Assembly (NCBI GenBank): GCA_027214385.1
Contig: JAPVXR010000013.1
Span: 1-64,000, forward strand
Direction of reading: 5' to 3'
DNA: 64,000 nucleotides
DNA from: Cryomorphaceae bacterium 1068
GTDB lineage: Bacteria; Bacteroidota; Bacteroidia; Flavobacteriales_D; Cryomorphaceae
Shown here: positions 33,094-40,824 of the stretch, in pieces
Layout of the letters: each line of letters starts with the position of its first letter
How positions within the stretch are numbered: the stretch's first letter is position 1
Position numbers and translations under genes: made by a program
The notes under the pieces: model-generated
The model's database searches: none
Told to the model about the DNA's origin: nothing
What the model saw: only the letters and a program-made list of their open reading frames with translations

Positions 33094-34114
33094 TCAGAAT
33101 TTTTGGATTGTTGAAGGTGTTGATGACTCTGAATGCAACGATCACGTAGATAACCGCCAGCCCGATCTGCAGGAGACGTTCCCAAAGCATCGCGCCTGCA
33201 TTGTCTGATGAAGTGGATATGACACCCATCACCACAAAAAAGGTATTGAAGCTGGTCTTAAAGATGGGAGCGATTGGCTTGCCCGAATAAATCTTGGGGG
33301 CAAAGTAAAAAGCCACATTGATGATCAAGAAGATGTACAGCAAATAACTCGGACTAATGACCAAGAGATTGTACACCAGCACCCCGATCAATCCGCCAAC
33401 GACATTGGCCGCTAAGATGGCTACTCCTTTTTTCGATTGATAAATGAAGGGGTCGAAGCTGAGTATGACAATAAATACCAGCGTGATCAAGGCCACCGAG
33501 ATATCGAAGAAGTAAACCAAGGTGACCACGGGAAAAACGACGATCAGGCCGTTCAATGCCATTCGCTCCAAGTTCATGTTTTCAAAAGCCTTGGTCTCTT
33601 TCTTGTCGGCTGTGGAGTCCTCAGCTTGCGTGAAGGGGAAGAGCAGGTAGGCAATGCGCACGACCACGATGGCCATGATCAAATTGAACAGCATGGATGA
33701 CAATACAAGGCTTCCCAGCGCATTCGCCTTAAGGCTGATAAAAGGCAGTAAAACGGCCAACATCAAAAACAGCAAGCGGATGGCTTCGGGTATTTTGACC
33801 AAGCGAAAAGACCAAAAAATGGATAAGCCCAAGATAGGCAGCACCACCAAGGGATAGTCAATGAGGTGCTTGCCAATGATGCTGCCAAAAAACCCAAGTA
33901 CGCCGAGACCGAAAACAACGATCACCTCGGTTTTTAACCCCAAGGGTTTTTTCTCGGGAGCTAAGAGGATAAGCGCAAAGATGGCGGTCATGTGAGGAAT
34001 CATGTATCCCAAGGTCGTAGATCCGACCAGCGCCAGAGTAACGCCAAACACACAGCGCAGTAGCGGCGTGTGCTCCATAAGATCCCTGTAAAATGATTTC
34101 ACCCTACCTGACAT
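33086..34114 (-). CDS. DUF2955 inner-membrane protein (efflux partner)
   Basis: About 342 residues from the ATG at 34114, roughly ten hydrophobic helices with a short central charged loop (residues 165-190). DUF2955/FUSC-related proteins act with a HlyD adaptor and outer-membrane factor in AaeAB-like export of aromatic acids or other organic anions. The neighbours here are exactly these two partners. The start overlaps the HlyD stop by 11 bp. Confidence 0.8.
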   Translation of the reverse strand: MSGRVKSFYRDLMEHTPLLRCVFGVTLALVGSTTLGYMIPHMTAIFALILLAPEKKPLGLKTEVIVVFGLGVLGFFGSIIGKHLIDYPLVVLPILGLSIFWSFRLVKIPEAIRLLFLMLAVLLPFISLKANALGSLVLSSMLFNLIMAIVVVRIAYLLFPFTQAEDSTADKKETKAFENMNLERMALNGLIVVFPVVTLVYFFDISVALITLVFIVILSFDPFIYQSKKGVAILAANVVGGLIGVLVYNLLVISPSYLLYIFLIINVAFYFAPKIYSGKPIAPIFKTSFNTFFVVMGVISTSSDNAGAMLWERLLQIGLAVIYVIVAFRVINTFNNPKILNA

Positions 34115-35189
34115 AAGATAAGTATGATAGCACATTGATGCGGACGCTTGCCAGAAAGTTGAGCAACCAGTTGTCGCCCGTGTACACCACTATTTCGGCC
34201 TGACTCCCTTGCCTTAGTTTCTTTAGAATGGCCTCGTTTTCTATTTCGATAATCACGGGAAAGCGCTGCGGGTCTCTCAGCCATCCCTGCGTGGAGTTGA
34301 TCTGTGGTAGACTTCCGGGGTTTGTTTGATCCGTGCTCACACCATAGGCGATGCTCGCTACTTTTCCCTGAAAGACCTCTCCGGGCTCAATGTCAAATAT
34401 CACGTCCACTTCATCGCCGATGGAAATGTTGGAGATGTTGTTTTCCTTCAAGTCGGCTTGAATCCAGAGGTTGCTGTTCGAAATCAAGGTCACCATCGAT
34501 TTTCCCGCACCGGCATAATACCCGACTTCCACATTGAAGCTTTCAATCACACCATCAGATGGGGCGATGATAGCGGTATGCTCGAGGTCCCATTGGGCTT
34601 TTTCCAATCTATTCAGCACCGATTTTACATCGGGATTGTTCTCATCGGTAGGGCCGAGGGCGGCCAGCTCCTTGTCCAGTCTGGCTTGCGTCGACTTTAC
34701 CTGTTCGATCGCGTTTAGATACGATGCTTCCGACCGGTCTTTATCTGCTTCGGAAAGGGCGCCTTCGTTTTGGGCGATCACTTTCTGCGTACGTGTCCAG
34801 TTTTTTGTGGCTCTTTCCAGCGAGACCTTTGCTTTGCTGACCGATGCCGTAGCCGATTGTATGGCAGATACCCCGGCAGTAATGTTTTGGGTGACTTTTT
34901 CAAGATCGCTTTCTGCCATTGCTACCGCAATTTCATAGGGCTTTGGGTCGACTTGAAACAGCGTGTCTCCCTTTTTTACGGAAGTGTGTAAGCCTACATT
35001 GACCTGAGTCACGTATCCATTCACCATGGGATCAACGGAGATCAATAGTCCTTTGACTCTCGCCTGATCTGTATTGGGAGTAATCCTGTCGGCGGAGACG
35101 TACCACACAAAGAGCAGAAAAGTCAAGACCGCCGTCAGCAGGCTCAACTTCTTTACGGCTTGTCCCTTTTTCTTTTCCGATTTAGCCAT
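34104..35189 (-). CDS. HlyD/EmrA family membrane fusion protein
   Basis: About 361 residues from the ATG at 35189, which overlaps the stop of the channel gene (TAATG). One N-terminal membrane helix, then split biotinyl-lipoyl domain (VDPMVNGYVTQVNVGLHTSVKKGDTLFQVD and HTAIIAPSDGVIESFNVEVG, given in parts) around a long coiled coil, then a beta-barrel (GDEVDVIFDIEPGEVFQGKV). It links the DUF2955 pump with the TolC-like channel. The longer frame to 35303 lies within the channel gene and is unlikely. Confidence 0.92.
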   Translation of the reverse strand: MAKSEKKKGQAVKKLSLLTAVLTFLLFVWYVSADRITPNTDQARVKGLLISVDPMVNGYVTQVNVGLHTSVKKGDTLFQVDPKPYEIAVAMAESDLEKVTQNITAGVSAIQSATASVSKAKVSLERATKNWTRTQKVIAQNEGALSEADKDRSEASYLNAIEQVKSTQARLDKELAALGPTDENNPDVKSVLNRLEKAQWDLEHTAIIAPSDGVIESFNVEVGYYAGAGKSMVTLISNSNLWIQADLKENNISNISIGDEVDVIFDIEPGEVFQGKVASIAYGVSTDQTNPGSLPQINSTQGWLRDPQRFPVIIEIENEAILKKLRQGSQAEIVVYTGDNWLLNFLASVRINVLSYLSYVR

Positions 35190-35629
35190 TATACCACTTT
35201 TATTTTCTTGTAGATATTCTGAATGAGCGAATACATCATGGCCGTAGACCAGCCTATCAGCATGATTCCATTGATGGCTTCTAATCCCGAGAGCAAGCGC
35301 CAATCTGATACCAATGTAATTTCACCATAACCCAGGGTGGTAAAAGTCACCATTGAAAAATAGACGGCTTCCGTGAAGCTTTCAAACTGACCTGAGGTTT
35401 CGGGTATAAGGTAATAACAAGTCGCCCATACCAAGGCGTGGATGGCATGAATGAGTGTAAAAAACATCATGGACAAGATTAGCACTCTGACAATTGCCCC
35501 ATTCGTCACCGCTTGATTTTCGCTTTTGGATACTGCGATTTTTCTAATCCAGATTACATTCCCAAAACCCTGAATCAACAGGTTGATGGTAATGATGATG
35601 AAGCTGATGCATAGAATGTAGAAAAGCAT
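35189..35629 (-). CDS. Two-helix potassium-channel-like protein
   Basis: 146 residues with three to four membrane helices and a pore loop VTFTTLGYGE, whose selectivity-filter core TLGYG matches potassium channels of the Ion_trans_2 group. It is the first gene of the efflux operon, coupled to HlyD by the TAATG overlap. A link between ion flow and export is an inference from position. Confidence 0.85.
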   Translation of the reverse strand: MLFYILCISFIIITINLLIQGFGNVIWIRKIAVSKSENQAVTNGAIVRVLILSMMFFTLIHAIHALVWATCYYLIPETSGQFESFTEAVYFSMVTFTTLGYGEITLVSDWRLLSGLEAINGIMLIGWSTAMMYSLIQNIYKKIKVV

Positions 35630-35802
35630 AACCGCAAAACTCTAAATTTCAAGGGACTTTGCTAGGGTTTTGATGGATAATGTAAGGGCAAAGACTCGGC
35701 AAAGAACGGACACTGCGCATTCATTTCAAACGAAAGAATCAAAACCAGTACTCCCTTTTTGCTCGTTTAAGTCAGTTCCCGCTTGTTTGTCAGACCTCAA
35801 TT

Positions 35803-36261
35803 CTAGGCCAGAGCTTTATAGATCTTTCTGACAATGCCTTCCGCAACCAGAATACCAATGACCACCACGATAAAGGCGACAACTCCGTGCCATGGTCCTA
35901 AAAACTGAACGTGTTCTCCGAATGCATAGTTGATCACCTCTAAGATGAGGAGCTTGGAAACAAACAAGATGGCCCAGGCAGAAACAAAGCGCATGACTTT
36001 CGGCATTACCCCCGATTTTTTATTGAAGTAGGCTGCCACCTTATGCTCAATAACCAAGGTTAGTTTTAGCAGCACCTGAAGCAATAATGCTGCAACTAGG
36101 GCAATACTAAATAAGTCAATAACCACAAGCTCCCAGAATTCGTTGAATAGCCCAAGCACGACCAGGTCCACCAAAACTGCGACGATGAGTCGATTGAAAA
36201 ATTGCTGGTGATTGGAAATGGTGTTCTCAATCTGTTTCTTTTTCAATTTGCCTTTTCCCAT
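35803..36261 (-). CDS. Hypothetical four-helix membrane protein
   Basis: 152 residues. A basic N-terminus (GKGKLKKKQIENTISNHQQFFNR) is followed by four hydrophobic segments, then a short basic end. No family recognised. It stands alone, about 170 bp upstream of the efflux operon's first gene, and may or may not be co-transcribed with it. Confidence 0.7.
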   Translation of the reverse strand: MGKGKLKKKQIENTISNHQQFFNRLIVAVLVDLVVLGLFNEFWELVVIDLFSIALVAALLLQVLLKLTLVIEHKVAAYFNKKSGVMPKVMRFVSAWAILFVSKLLILEVINYAFGEHVQFLGPWHGVVAFIVVVIGILVAEGIVRKIYKALA

Positions 36262-36319
36262 TTATTCGTTTTTGCCAAATTTAGAGGAATTACGGGCATG
36301 TCAAAATTGGGGGATATTA

Positions 36320-36342
36320 CCTCGGGATGACATACCCCGAGG
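36320..36342 (-). terminator. Hairpin downstream of the 36388-36843 gene
   Basis: CCTCGGG and CCCGAGG pair across a 9-base loop. No strong T-run follows on the minus strand, so termination is possible but not certain. Confidence 0.4.
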
Positions 36343-36387
36343 AGCGAGCGGGCAAGCTAAAGAATAGGAGTAGAGTTGATAAGCGCT

Positions 36388-36843
36388 TCATTTTATCCAG
36401 AACTCTATTGTTTTGAGTGTTTGACTATTGGATGGTTCGGCTATGGTGAGTCTGGCTGCGGGATAGCCCGTCTCGGATTCATCAAGTTCAACTATGTATT
36501 CCAAATTGTCTTTGTAGTAAGTGCAGGTCTTGGGATTGTAGGTGTGTCCATCCTCGGCCGTCAGGAGAATATCGGGTACCCTAAAGCATGCCAAGTCGCC
36601 ACCAATCGTTTTAGTTTTTCCTGTTTTTGAACTTAGCGACGTGAAGACGAATGTTGCTTTAATTCCATCACTACCGATAAAACTTGTTTGTATGAATTCC
36701 AACTCATACTTGATTGAGTCGGCTACCGCTTCAAAAACATACGCTTTCCCGAGTTCATGATCTTCTCTGATTTCATTCGCCACTTGCGCCTCGAGTCTAA
36801 GGCAAAATGCAATGCAGAGGATGAAAAACAGTGGTTCTTTCAT
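36388..36843 (-). CDS. Small secreted protein, unknown
   Basis: 151 residues with a signal peptide (FFILCIAFCLRLEAQ). The mature part is beta-rich (YELEFIQTSFIGSDGIKATFVFTSLSS split over residues 44-70). No family recognised. A cassette-like box GAGGCTGAAC (36852-36861) lies 9 bp before its start; no matching 3' box was found. Confidence 0.65.
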   Translation of the reverse strand: MKEPLFFILCIAFCLRLEAQVANEIREDHELGKAYVFEAVADSIKYELEFIQTSFIGSDGIKATFVFTSLSSKTGKTKTIGGDLACFRVPDILLTAEDGHTYNPKTCTYYKDNLEYIVELDESETGYPAARLTIAEPSNSQTLKTIEFWIK

Positions 36844-36851
36844 TTGTTGAT

Positions 36852-36918
36852 GAGGCTGAACGGTTTTGCCAAGAAACGTGGCCCCAAGGGCATGATTTCC
36901 TAATAGTTGTTGTAGCGT
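36852..36918 (-). repeat. attC-like recombination site 8
   Basis: From GAGGCTGAAC (36852-36861) to GTTGTAGCGT (36909-36918). Inner arms AAGAAACGTGGCCC and GGGCATGATTTCCT pair imperfectly. The right box matches the complement of GCTACAAC at 37404-37411 over 8 bp. Confidence 0.7.
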
Positions 36919-36924
36919 GTATTT

Positions 36925-37392
36925 TTATTTTGAGTAATTTATCTTGTATTCATTCCTGACCTTTTCCCGAGGTATAAGTTCATTACAAATCGTCAATAAA
37001 CTATCGAATATGGGGTGATATGTATTGTCTAGTCTAAAATGATACATTTCATTCCTAATTTCAATTTCAATGTCGAATTGATCTCCATCAAGGGTAGGCG
37101 TTATTAAGTTCGTTGGAATCGTATCCCAAATAACTCCTTCGATAAATTCAATGAGAGTTGAATTATCGATATTTCTGTACGTATGCTTATTTCGAGCCTT
37201 TACTATGTCAGAATTTGAAACATAGACAGTCTCGAATAATCTCAATTCTTTATTAGTTATAAAATAGTTGATTGTTACTGGATTGGGCAGTCCAATATAT
37301 GAGATGTTAACCGCACAATTACTTTGTTGACGATATCCTCCAAAAGAGGTTAGCAGAATAAATACCAGAATTACGGTCAACGGTTTTGTCAT
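36925..37392 (-). CDS. Secreted or lipid-anchored protein, unknown
   Basis: 155 residues. A hydrophobic signal segment lies at residues 5-18, with no clear lipobox cysteine. The mature part has alternating strands (TINYFITNKELRLFETVYVS, FDIEIEIRNEMYHFRLDN). I recognise no family. It is the single gene of a cassette-like unit bounded by GTTGTAGC boxes at 36909-36916 and (complement) 37404-37411. Confidence 0.65.
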   Translation of the reverse strand: MTKPLTVILVFILLTSFGGYRQQSNCAVNISYIGLPNPVTINYFITNKELRLFETVYVSNSDIVKARNKHTYRNIDNSTLIEFIEGVIWDTIPTNLITPTLDGDQFDIEIEIRNEMYHFRLDNTYHPIFDSLLTICNELIPREKVRNEYKINYSK

Positions 37393-37403
37393 ACTTCCAA
37401 TGA

Positions 37404-37466
37404 GCTACAACGCTAAGCTAAGAAACGCGTCCCGAAGAGGATGTTTTCTTGGTATTGTTGTAAAGC
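37404..37466 (-). repeat. attC-like recombination site 9
   Basis: A 63-bp site from GCTACAAC (37404-37411) to GTTGTAAAGC (37457-37466). Inner arms AAGAAACGCGTCC and GGATGTTTTCTT pair around CGAAGA. The right box matches the complement of GCTTTACAGC at 37982-37991 in 9 of 10 positions (GTT reads GCT there). Confidence 0.75.
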
Positions 37467-37975
37467 GTTATTTTTATTTTCTTCTCTGTTATTTCCTTTT
37501 CTGTCAATGCTATTGGTGATATGAAGATTTTCTGTAAGGCAGTTTTATTTTCATCAAATCCATCATAATCAGTGTCGCCAAATGCAAGTCGCACATTTCT
37601 ATTTGGCATAATGTAGTGACTTTGCCAATCTTCAATCCAGGCCTCTTCAAAGTTGAAGTTCAGCTTCTTCAATATTTGACGAACTGAAGGAATATTCAAA
37701 TTATGCCTTATCCAATCATGACTAAAAAAGTCAGACTTATAATCACGATAAAAGTGCCAAACTCCAATCACTATTAAGTTTAACTCTCTAAACTCATTCT
37801 CTTCAAAATAAAACTCAATATCGTCAACAAGTAAATATGGACATTTTAATTTATTACTTTCTTCAAAAAATGTCTTCCATTCCGGGAAAACGTTAAGAAT
37901 GTCGTTTTTACTGTCACCCCATTTAAGCGGGCCTATTTCACCAGTCTTAAGCCAACTATTTAGGTGGATTTTCAT
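37418..37975 (-). CDS. Cassette-borne protein of unknown function
   Basis: 185 residues, no signal peptide. Mixed alpha/beta with several tryptophans and acidic residues (GPLKWGDSKNDILNVFPEW, FYFEENEFRELNLIVIG), a pattern seen in many small immunity-like proteins, but no family can be named. The stop lies inside the attC-like site, so about 16 C-terminal residues (through TKKTSSSGRVS) are encoded by the recombination site. Confidence 0.65.
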   Translation of the reverse strand: MKIHLNSWLKTGEIGPLKWGDSKNDILNVFPEWKTFFEESNKLKCPYLLVDDIEFYFEENEFRELNLIVIGVWHFYRDYKSDFFSHDWIRHNLNIPSVRQILKKLNFNFEEAWIEDWQSHYIMPNRNVRLAFGDTDYDGFDENKTALQKIFISPIALTEKEITEKKIKITLYNNTKKTSSSGRVS

Positions 37976-37981
37976 TTTTAT

Positions 37982-38025
37982 GCTTTACAGCAAAAGGATA
38001 ACACGCTCCGGCATGTCTTGAACTT
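37982..38025 (-). repeat. attC-like 5' box with a mutated core
   Basis: GCTTTACAGC (37982-37991) is the 5' boundary of the 185-residue cassette gene but has AGC where AAC is expected, so recombination here should be impaired. No paired GTT box was found to the right within 40 bp. Confidence 0.45.
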
Positions 38026-38877
38026 TCACTTCTTCTTTTCGCGCTTCTTTTGATCCTTGTTGATTTTTTCAATTTCGTTCATCGGAACGACAATCAATTC
38101 ATTCGTTTCACAATTCCACGTGTTCATGTACTTTTCGGAGATAACATTGTGCGATTTCCAACCGGCAAACTCGGAGTAAAGCATGAGGGTGCAGATATCA
38201 GTGGCGGTAATGAACTCTCCCGTTTCTTTGGTGTGGCTGTGCATCGCGATTTCTGATTTCGCTCCATTGGGTAAGTTGCCATACTCGATGGGTATGAGGT
38301 TGCGGTGCAACATGTTCTTCGATTTCAATTTATTGGTAGAGTCAAACTCCAGCAAATAATCATTTCCGAATATGACCACACCGTTTTGAGTGGGGCCTGT
38401 CAGGATGTATACTTTTTTCTCATCTCCATTGATCAGCGGAATAAAATTCGGGTTGGTGTTCTGATAAAATTGATAGAACTCATCCTCGTTTTTCTGAAGA
38501 TCAATTAAGGCTAGCTTTCTAATTTCATAGAGGTCCTTTTCAGTTGGTGTAAAGTCTCGTTCATCCAGATCTACCGGAGCCGTATTCACATTGTAAGTGC
38601 TATCGAAAGAAACGGTTCCGATTACCGTCGGATCTTCAGCTGAAGCGAAGAAGATGCACTTAATGGTATCGCCTTCAGAGTAAGAAAAGTAGCCTCCGAT
38701 ATTGGATCGGTTGGAGTATTTTGCAATGAATAGATCGGTGCCGTACCAAGAGGCCATTTCAGACTTATAGAGGAGTTTTCCTTCTTCGACAATTGGCCGG
38801 GCCTTTTCGGTCGGACTTTTCTGTCCAAACGCGCTTAACGAAAAAACGGTAAAGACAATAGATAGTATTCTGATCAT
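38026..38877 (-). CDS. Secreted protein with a JAB-like HSH segment, unknown
   Basis: From the ATG at 38877 about 283 residues with a signal peptide ending in SLSAFGQ. The mature part has a segment VIFGNDYLLEFDSTNKLKS and, near residue 215, EIAMHSHTKETGEFITATDICTL (given in parts), where HSH resembles a metal-binding loop. The C-terminus is very basic. No family is certain. The longer frame to 39030 adds 51 residues without a signal sequence and is rejected. Confidence 0.65.
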   Translation of the reverse strand: MIRILSIVFTVFSLSAFGQKSPTEKARPIVEEGKLLYKSEMASWYGTDLFIAKYSNRSNIGGYFSYSEGDTIKCIFFASAEDPTVIGTVSFDSTYNVNTAPVDLDERDFTPTEKDLYEIRKLALIDLQKNEDEFYQFYQNTNPNFIPLINGDEKKVYILTGPTQNGVVIFGNDYLLEFDSTNKLKSKNMLHRNLIPIEYGNLPNGAKSEIAMHSHTKETGEFITATDICTLMLYSEFAGWKSHNVISEKYMNTWNCETNELIVVPMNEIEKINKDQKKREKKK

Positions 38878-38980
38878 AACATGCTGCTGTTGGGTTGCAA
38901 AGGTATGTGTTTGATTATTTCTTCGTTTTACTACCGTGAATAGTCTATTGATGATTTGATGACAACACCGCTTCTTTGAT

Positions 38981-39457
38981 CTACAGCAAAACAAACACCA
39001 AATCTGCCACCAAGAGCGCTTGAAGGACAAAAACCAAGGTGCCGATGTCTTTTTTAGATCGATACGCGATGAACATAGAAACCAGAGTCAGCAATGGAAT
39101 GACGATTCCCGATACAAATCTCAAGGACGAAAAAGAACTGTTTTGAGAAGAGACCAATCGATAGCGGTTTATTTCTTTGAATATCCATGAGACTGAGTAT
39201 TCGATTTTTTCGTCATTCTGAGCCAATGATTTGGCAAAGTCTTCTTCAACGTTAAATTGATGTTCACTCGTAACGACTTTGTATGAAAAGTGGTGGTTTC
39301 CGCCTGCATTGTAATAGTGCTGCCGCTCTCTTTCTACCTTGACGATTTCACTGGTTATTACCCTCCCGGGCAAGACGAAGTCGAGGATAAGGGCAACTGC
39401 CATCAGCACAAGCAGGGCACTCAAGGATCTGCGGAAATTTTTTGGCGGTTTACTCAT
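38981..39457 (-). CDS. Hypothetical membrane protein
   Basis: 158 residues with one N-terminal membrane helix, an extracytoplasmic beta-rich middle (HYYNAGGNHHFSYKVVTSEH), and two C-terminal helices (FVSGIVIPLLTLVSMFIAYR, TLVFVLQALLVADLVFVLL). No family recognised. It starts 13 bp after the alpha/beta hydrolase stop and probably shares its transcript. Confidence 0.7.
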   Translation of the reverse strand: MSKPPKNFRRSLSALLVLMAVALILDFVLPGRVITSEIVKVERERQHYYNAGGNHHFSYKVVTSEHQFNVEEDFAKSLAQNDEKIEYSVSWIFKEINRYRLVSSQNSSFSSLRFVSGIVIPLLTLVSMFIAYRSKKDIGTLVFVLQALLVADLVFVLL

Positions 39458-39469
39458 TGTTCAATCTTA

Positions 39470-40561
39470 TTACCGTAGTATTTCATCAATATAGATCGAA
39501 CGGTATTTCTCGGGATACTCAAACTGCACGGGATGAGTGGCATCTTCAAAGAGGAACCATTCTTTTGATGGAGCCTCCAGCGAATCAAAATAGGCTTTGG
39601 CCAATGAAGTTTCCGTAAAGTGGTCATTGTCGCCATGCATGATGTAAACAGGTATTTCCCATTTGGGAATATCTCTCATGAGATTTATTTGAAAGCATGT
39701 AGGCCACAATAACCGAAACGCGGGAACATCTTGATTGGGGCTTAGCTTCTCGTCGAAGGTCATGCTGTTGTCCAATAAGAGCGCTTTAATACCGCTAAAG
39801 TCCGCATTGATTCTAGGCCTTTCGTATTTCGTTACAACGGTTCGCTGCACATTGCAAGCCTCTGCCATTTCTTCATTTGATTTGTTCGGATAAGGTGGTC
39901 GTCCTATTTTATTCAATTGTCTGATAGAAACAGTATCATTTTGGCTTTGAGCTTGCGTCATGGCAAAATCATAGGATAGTTTTTCTGATAAAGGCTGATT
40001 GGCCATTTGGCCTATCCCGATATACGCATGGAAAAACTCAGGATTTTCCTGAACCATAAAGGCGCTTACAGCCGTGCCCCATGAGGAGCCTTCAATGAAG
40101 ATCTTCTCCTTGTCAAATTTCTTTCTGAGATAATCAGTAACCAAAAGTCCGTCACTTACAATTTGGTTGAGCGTAATCGTTGAATCAGGAATGTCAGTCG
40201 TGTAAGCTATTCCAGCGCCACGCTGCTCCCAATAGCAAACGGTAAATAGATCTTCTAAATCAAATCCATTGATTCTGGAAATAACGGGTGGTACGGCACT
40301 TCCCGGTCCTCCATGTACTCGCAGTAATATGGGGTTGCTGACATCTCTTCCTCTTATGGTGATCCGCTGAGGAACTCCATTGACATCAATATTTTCGTGA
40401 ATTGCGATACTATTTGCGACTATTTCTCCATCCTCATCCAGAAAGGGTTCCTCTTCCCCAGAACTGTTGATTCTTATGGTGATAAGCACGACCACTGCAA
40501 AAGCTACAACTCCACCAATCATGTAGAGCAACCACTTCCCGACTTTTTTTAATGCTTTCAT
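39470..40561 (-). CDS. Alpha/beta hydrolase, proline-iminopeptidase-like
   Basis: About 363 residues from the ATG at 40561. One N-terminal membrane helix, then the S33-type pattern: oxyanion motif HGGPGSAVPP, DLFTVCYWEQRGAGIAY, and nucleophile elbow EGSSWGTAV. The acid lies in HGDNDHFTE and the histidine in EDATHPVQF. Substrate unknown. A cassette-like box AGTCTACAAC lies at 40596-40605, 35 bp upstream, but no matching 3' box was found. Confidence 0.85.
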   Translation of the reverse strand: MKALKKVGKWLLYMIGGVVAFAVVVLITIRINSSGEEEPFLDEDGEIVANSIAIHENIDVNGVPQRITIRGRDVSNPILLRVHGGPGSAVPPVISRINGFDLEDLFTVCYWEQRGAGIAYTTDIPDSTITLNQIVSDGLLVTDYLRKKFDKEKIFIEGSSWGTAVSAFMVQENPEFFHAYIGIGQMANQPLSEKLSYDFAMTQAQSQNDTVSIRQLNKIGRPPYPNKSNEEMAEACNVQRTVVTKYERPRINADFSGIKALLLDNSMTFDEKLSPNQDVPAFRLLWPTCFQINLMRDIPKWEIPVYIMHGDNDHFTETSLAKAYFDSLEAPSKEWFLFEDATHPVQFEYPEKYRSIYIDEILR

Positions 40562-40595
40562 AATTTGTGTCTTGAGGTTTGTATGGAAGCCAATT

Positions 40596-40745
40596 AGTCT
40601 ACAACGCGATCCACTTCTATTGCACATTTCAAAGATGGATATCCTTCCAATCGGTGGCTCATTTCCAAAAATAGAAAAAACCGCTTTGTCCTGAAGCGAT
40701 GGAGGATAAGCGTTAAAAGGTCAGGAAGGAACTACCTTTTGGTAA
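40596..40745 (-). repeat. Partial dispersed repeat, copy d
   Basis: After the box AGTCTACAAC (40596-40605) come TTCCAATCGGTGGCTCATTTC, split by position here as TTCCAATCGG and CATTTCCAAAAATAG, then a terminator stem and GCGTTAAAAGGTCAGG. The order matches the right half of copy a at 14247-14505. The left half with tandem hairpins is missing. Confidence 0.55.
40681..40698 (-). terminator. Terminator stem in the dispersed repeat
   Basis: CGCTT and AAGCG pair, with a T-run TTTTTTC following on the minus strand. It is the second of two terminators in tandem behind the Kelch gene. Confidence 0.6.
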
Positions 40746-40764
40746 GTCGAAAAGGGAAATAAAA

Positions 40765-40790
40765 AAGCCACGCGATTTACCGCGTGGCTT
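40765..40790 (-). terminator. Rho-independent terminator of the Kelch gene
   Basis: A perfect stem AAGCCACGCG / CGCGTGGCTT with loop ATTTAC is followed on the minus strand by TTTTTATTTCCC. It lies 35 bp past the stop at 40825. Confidence 0.85.
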
Positions 40791-40824
40791 CAAATAGAGT
40801 TCACCGCTGTTGGGCGATGGGGGA

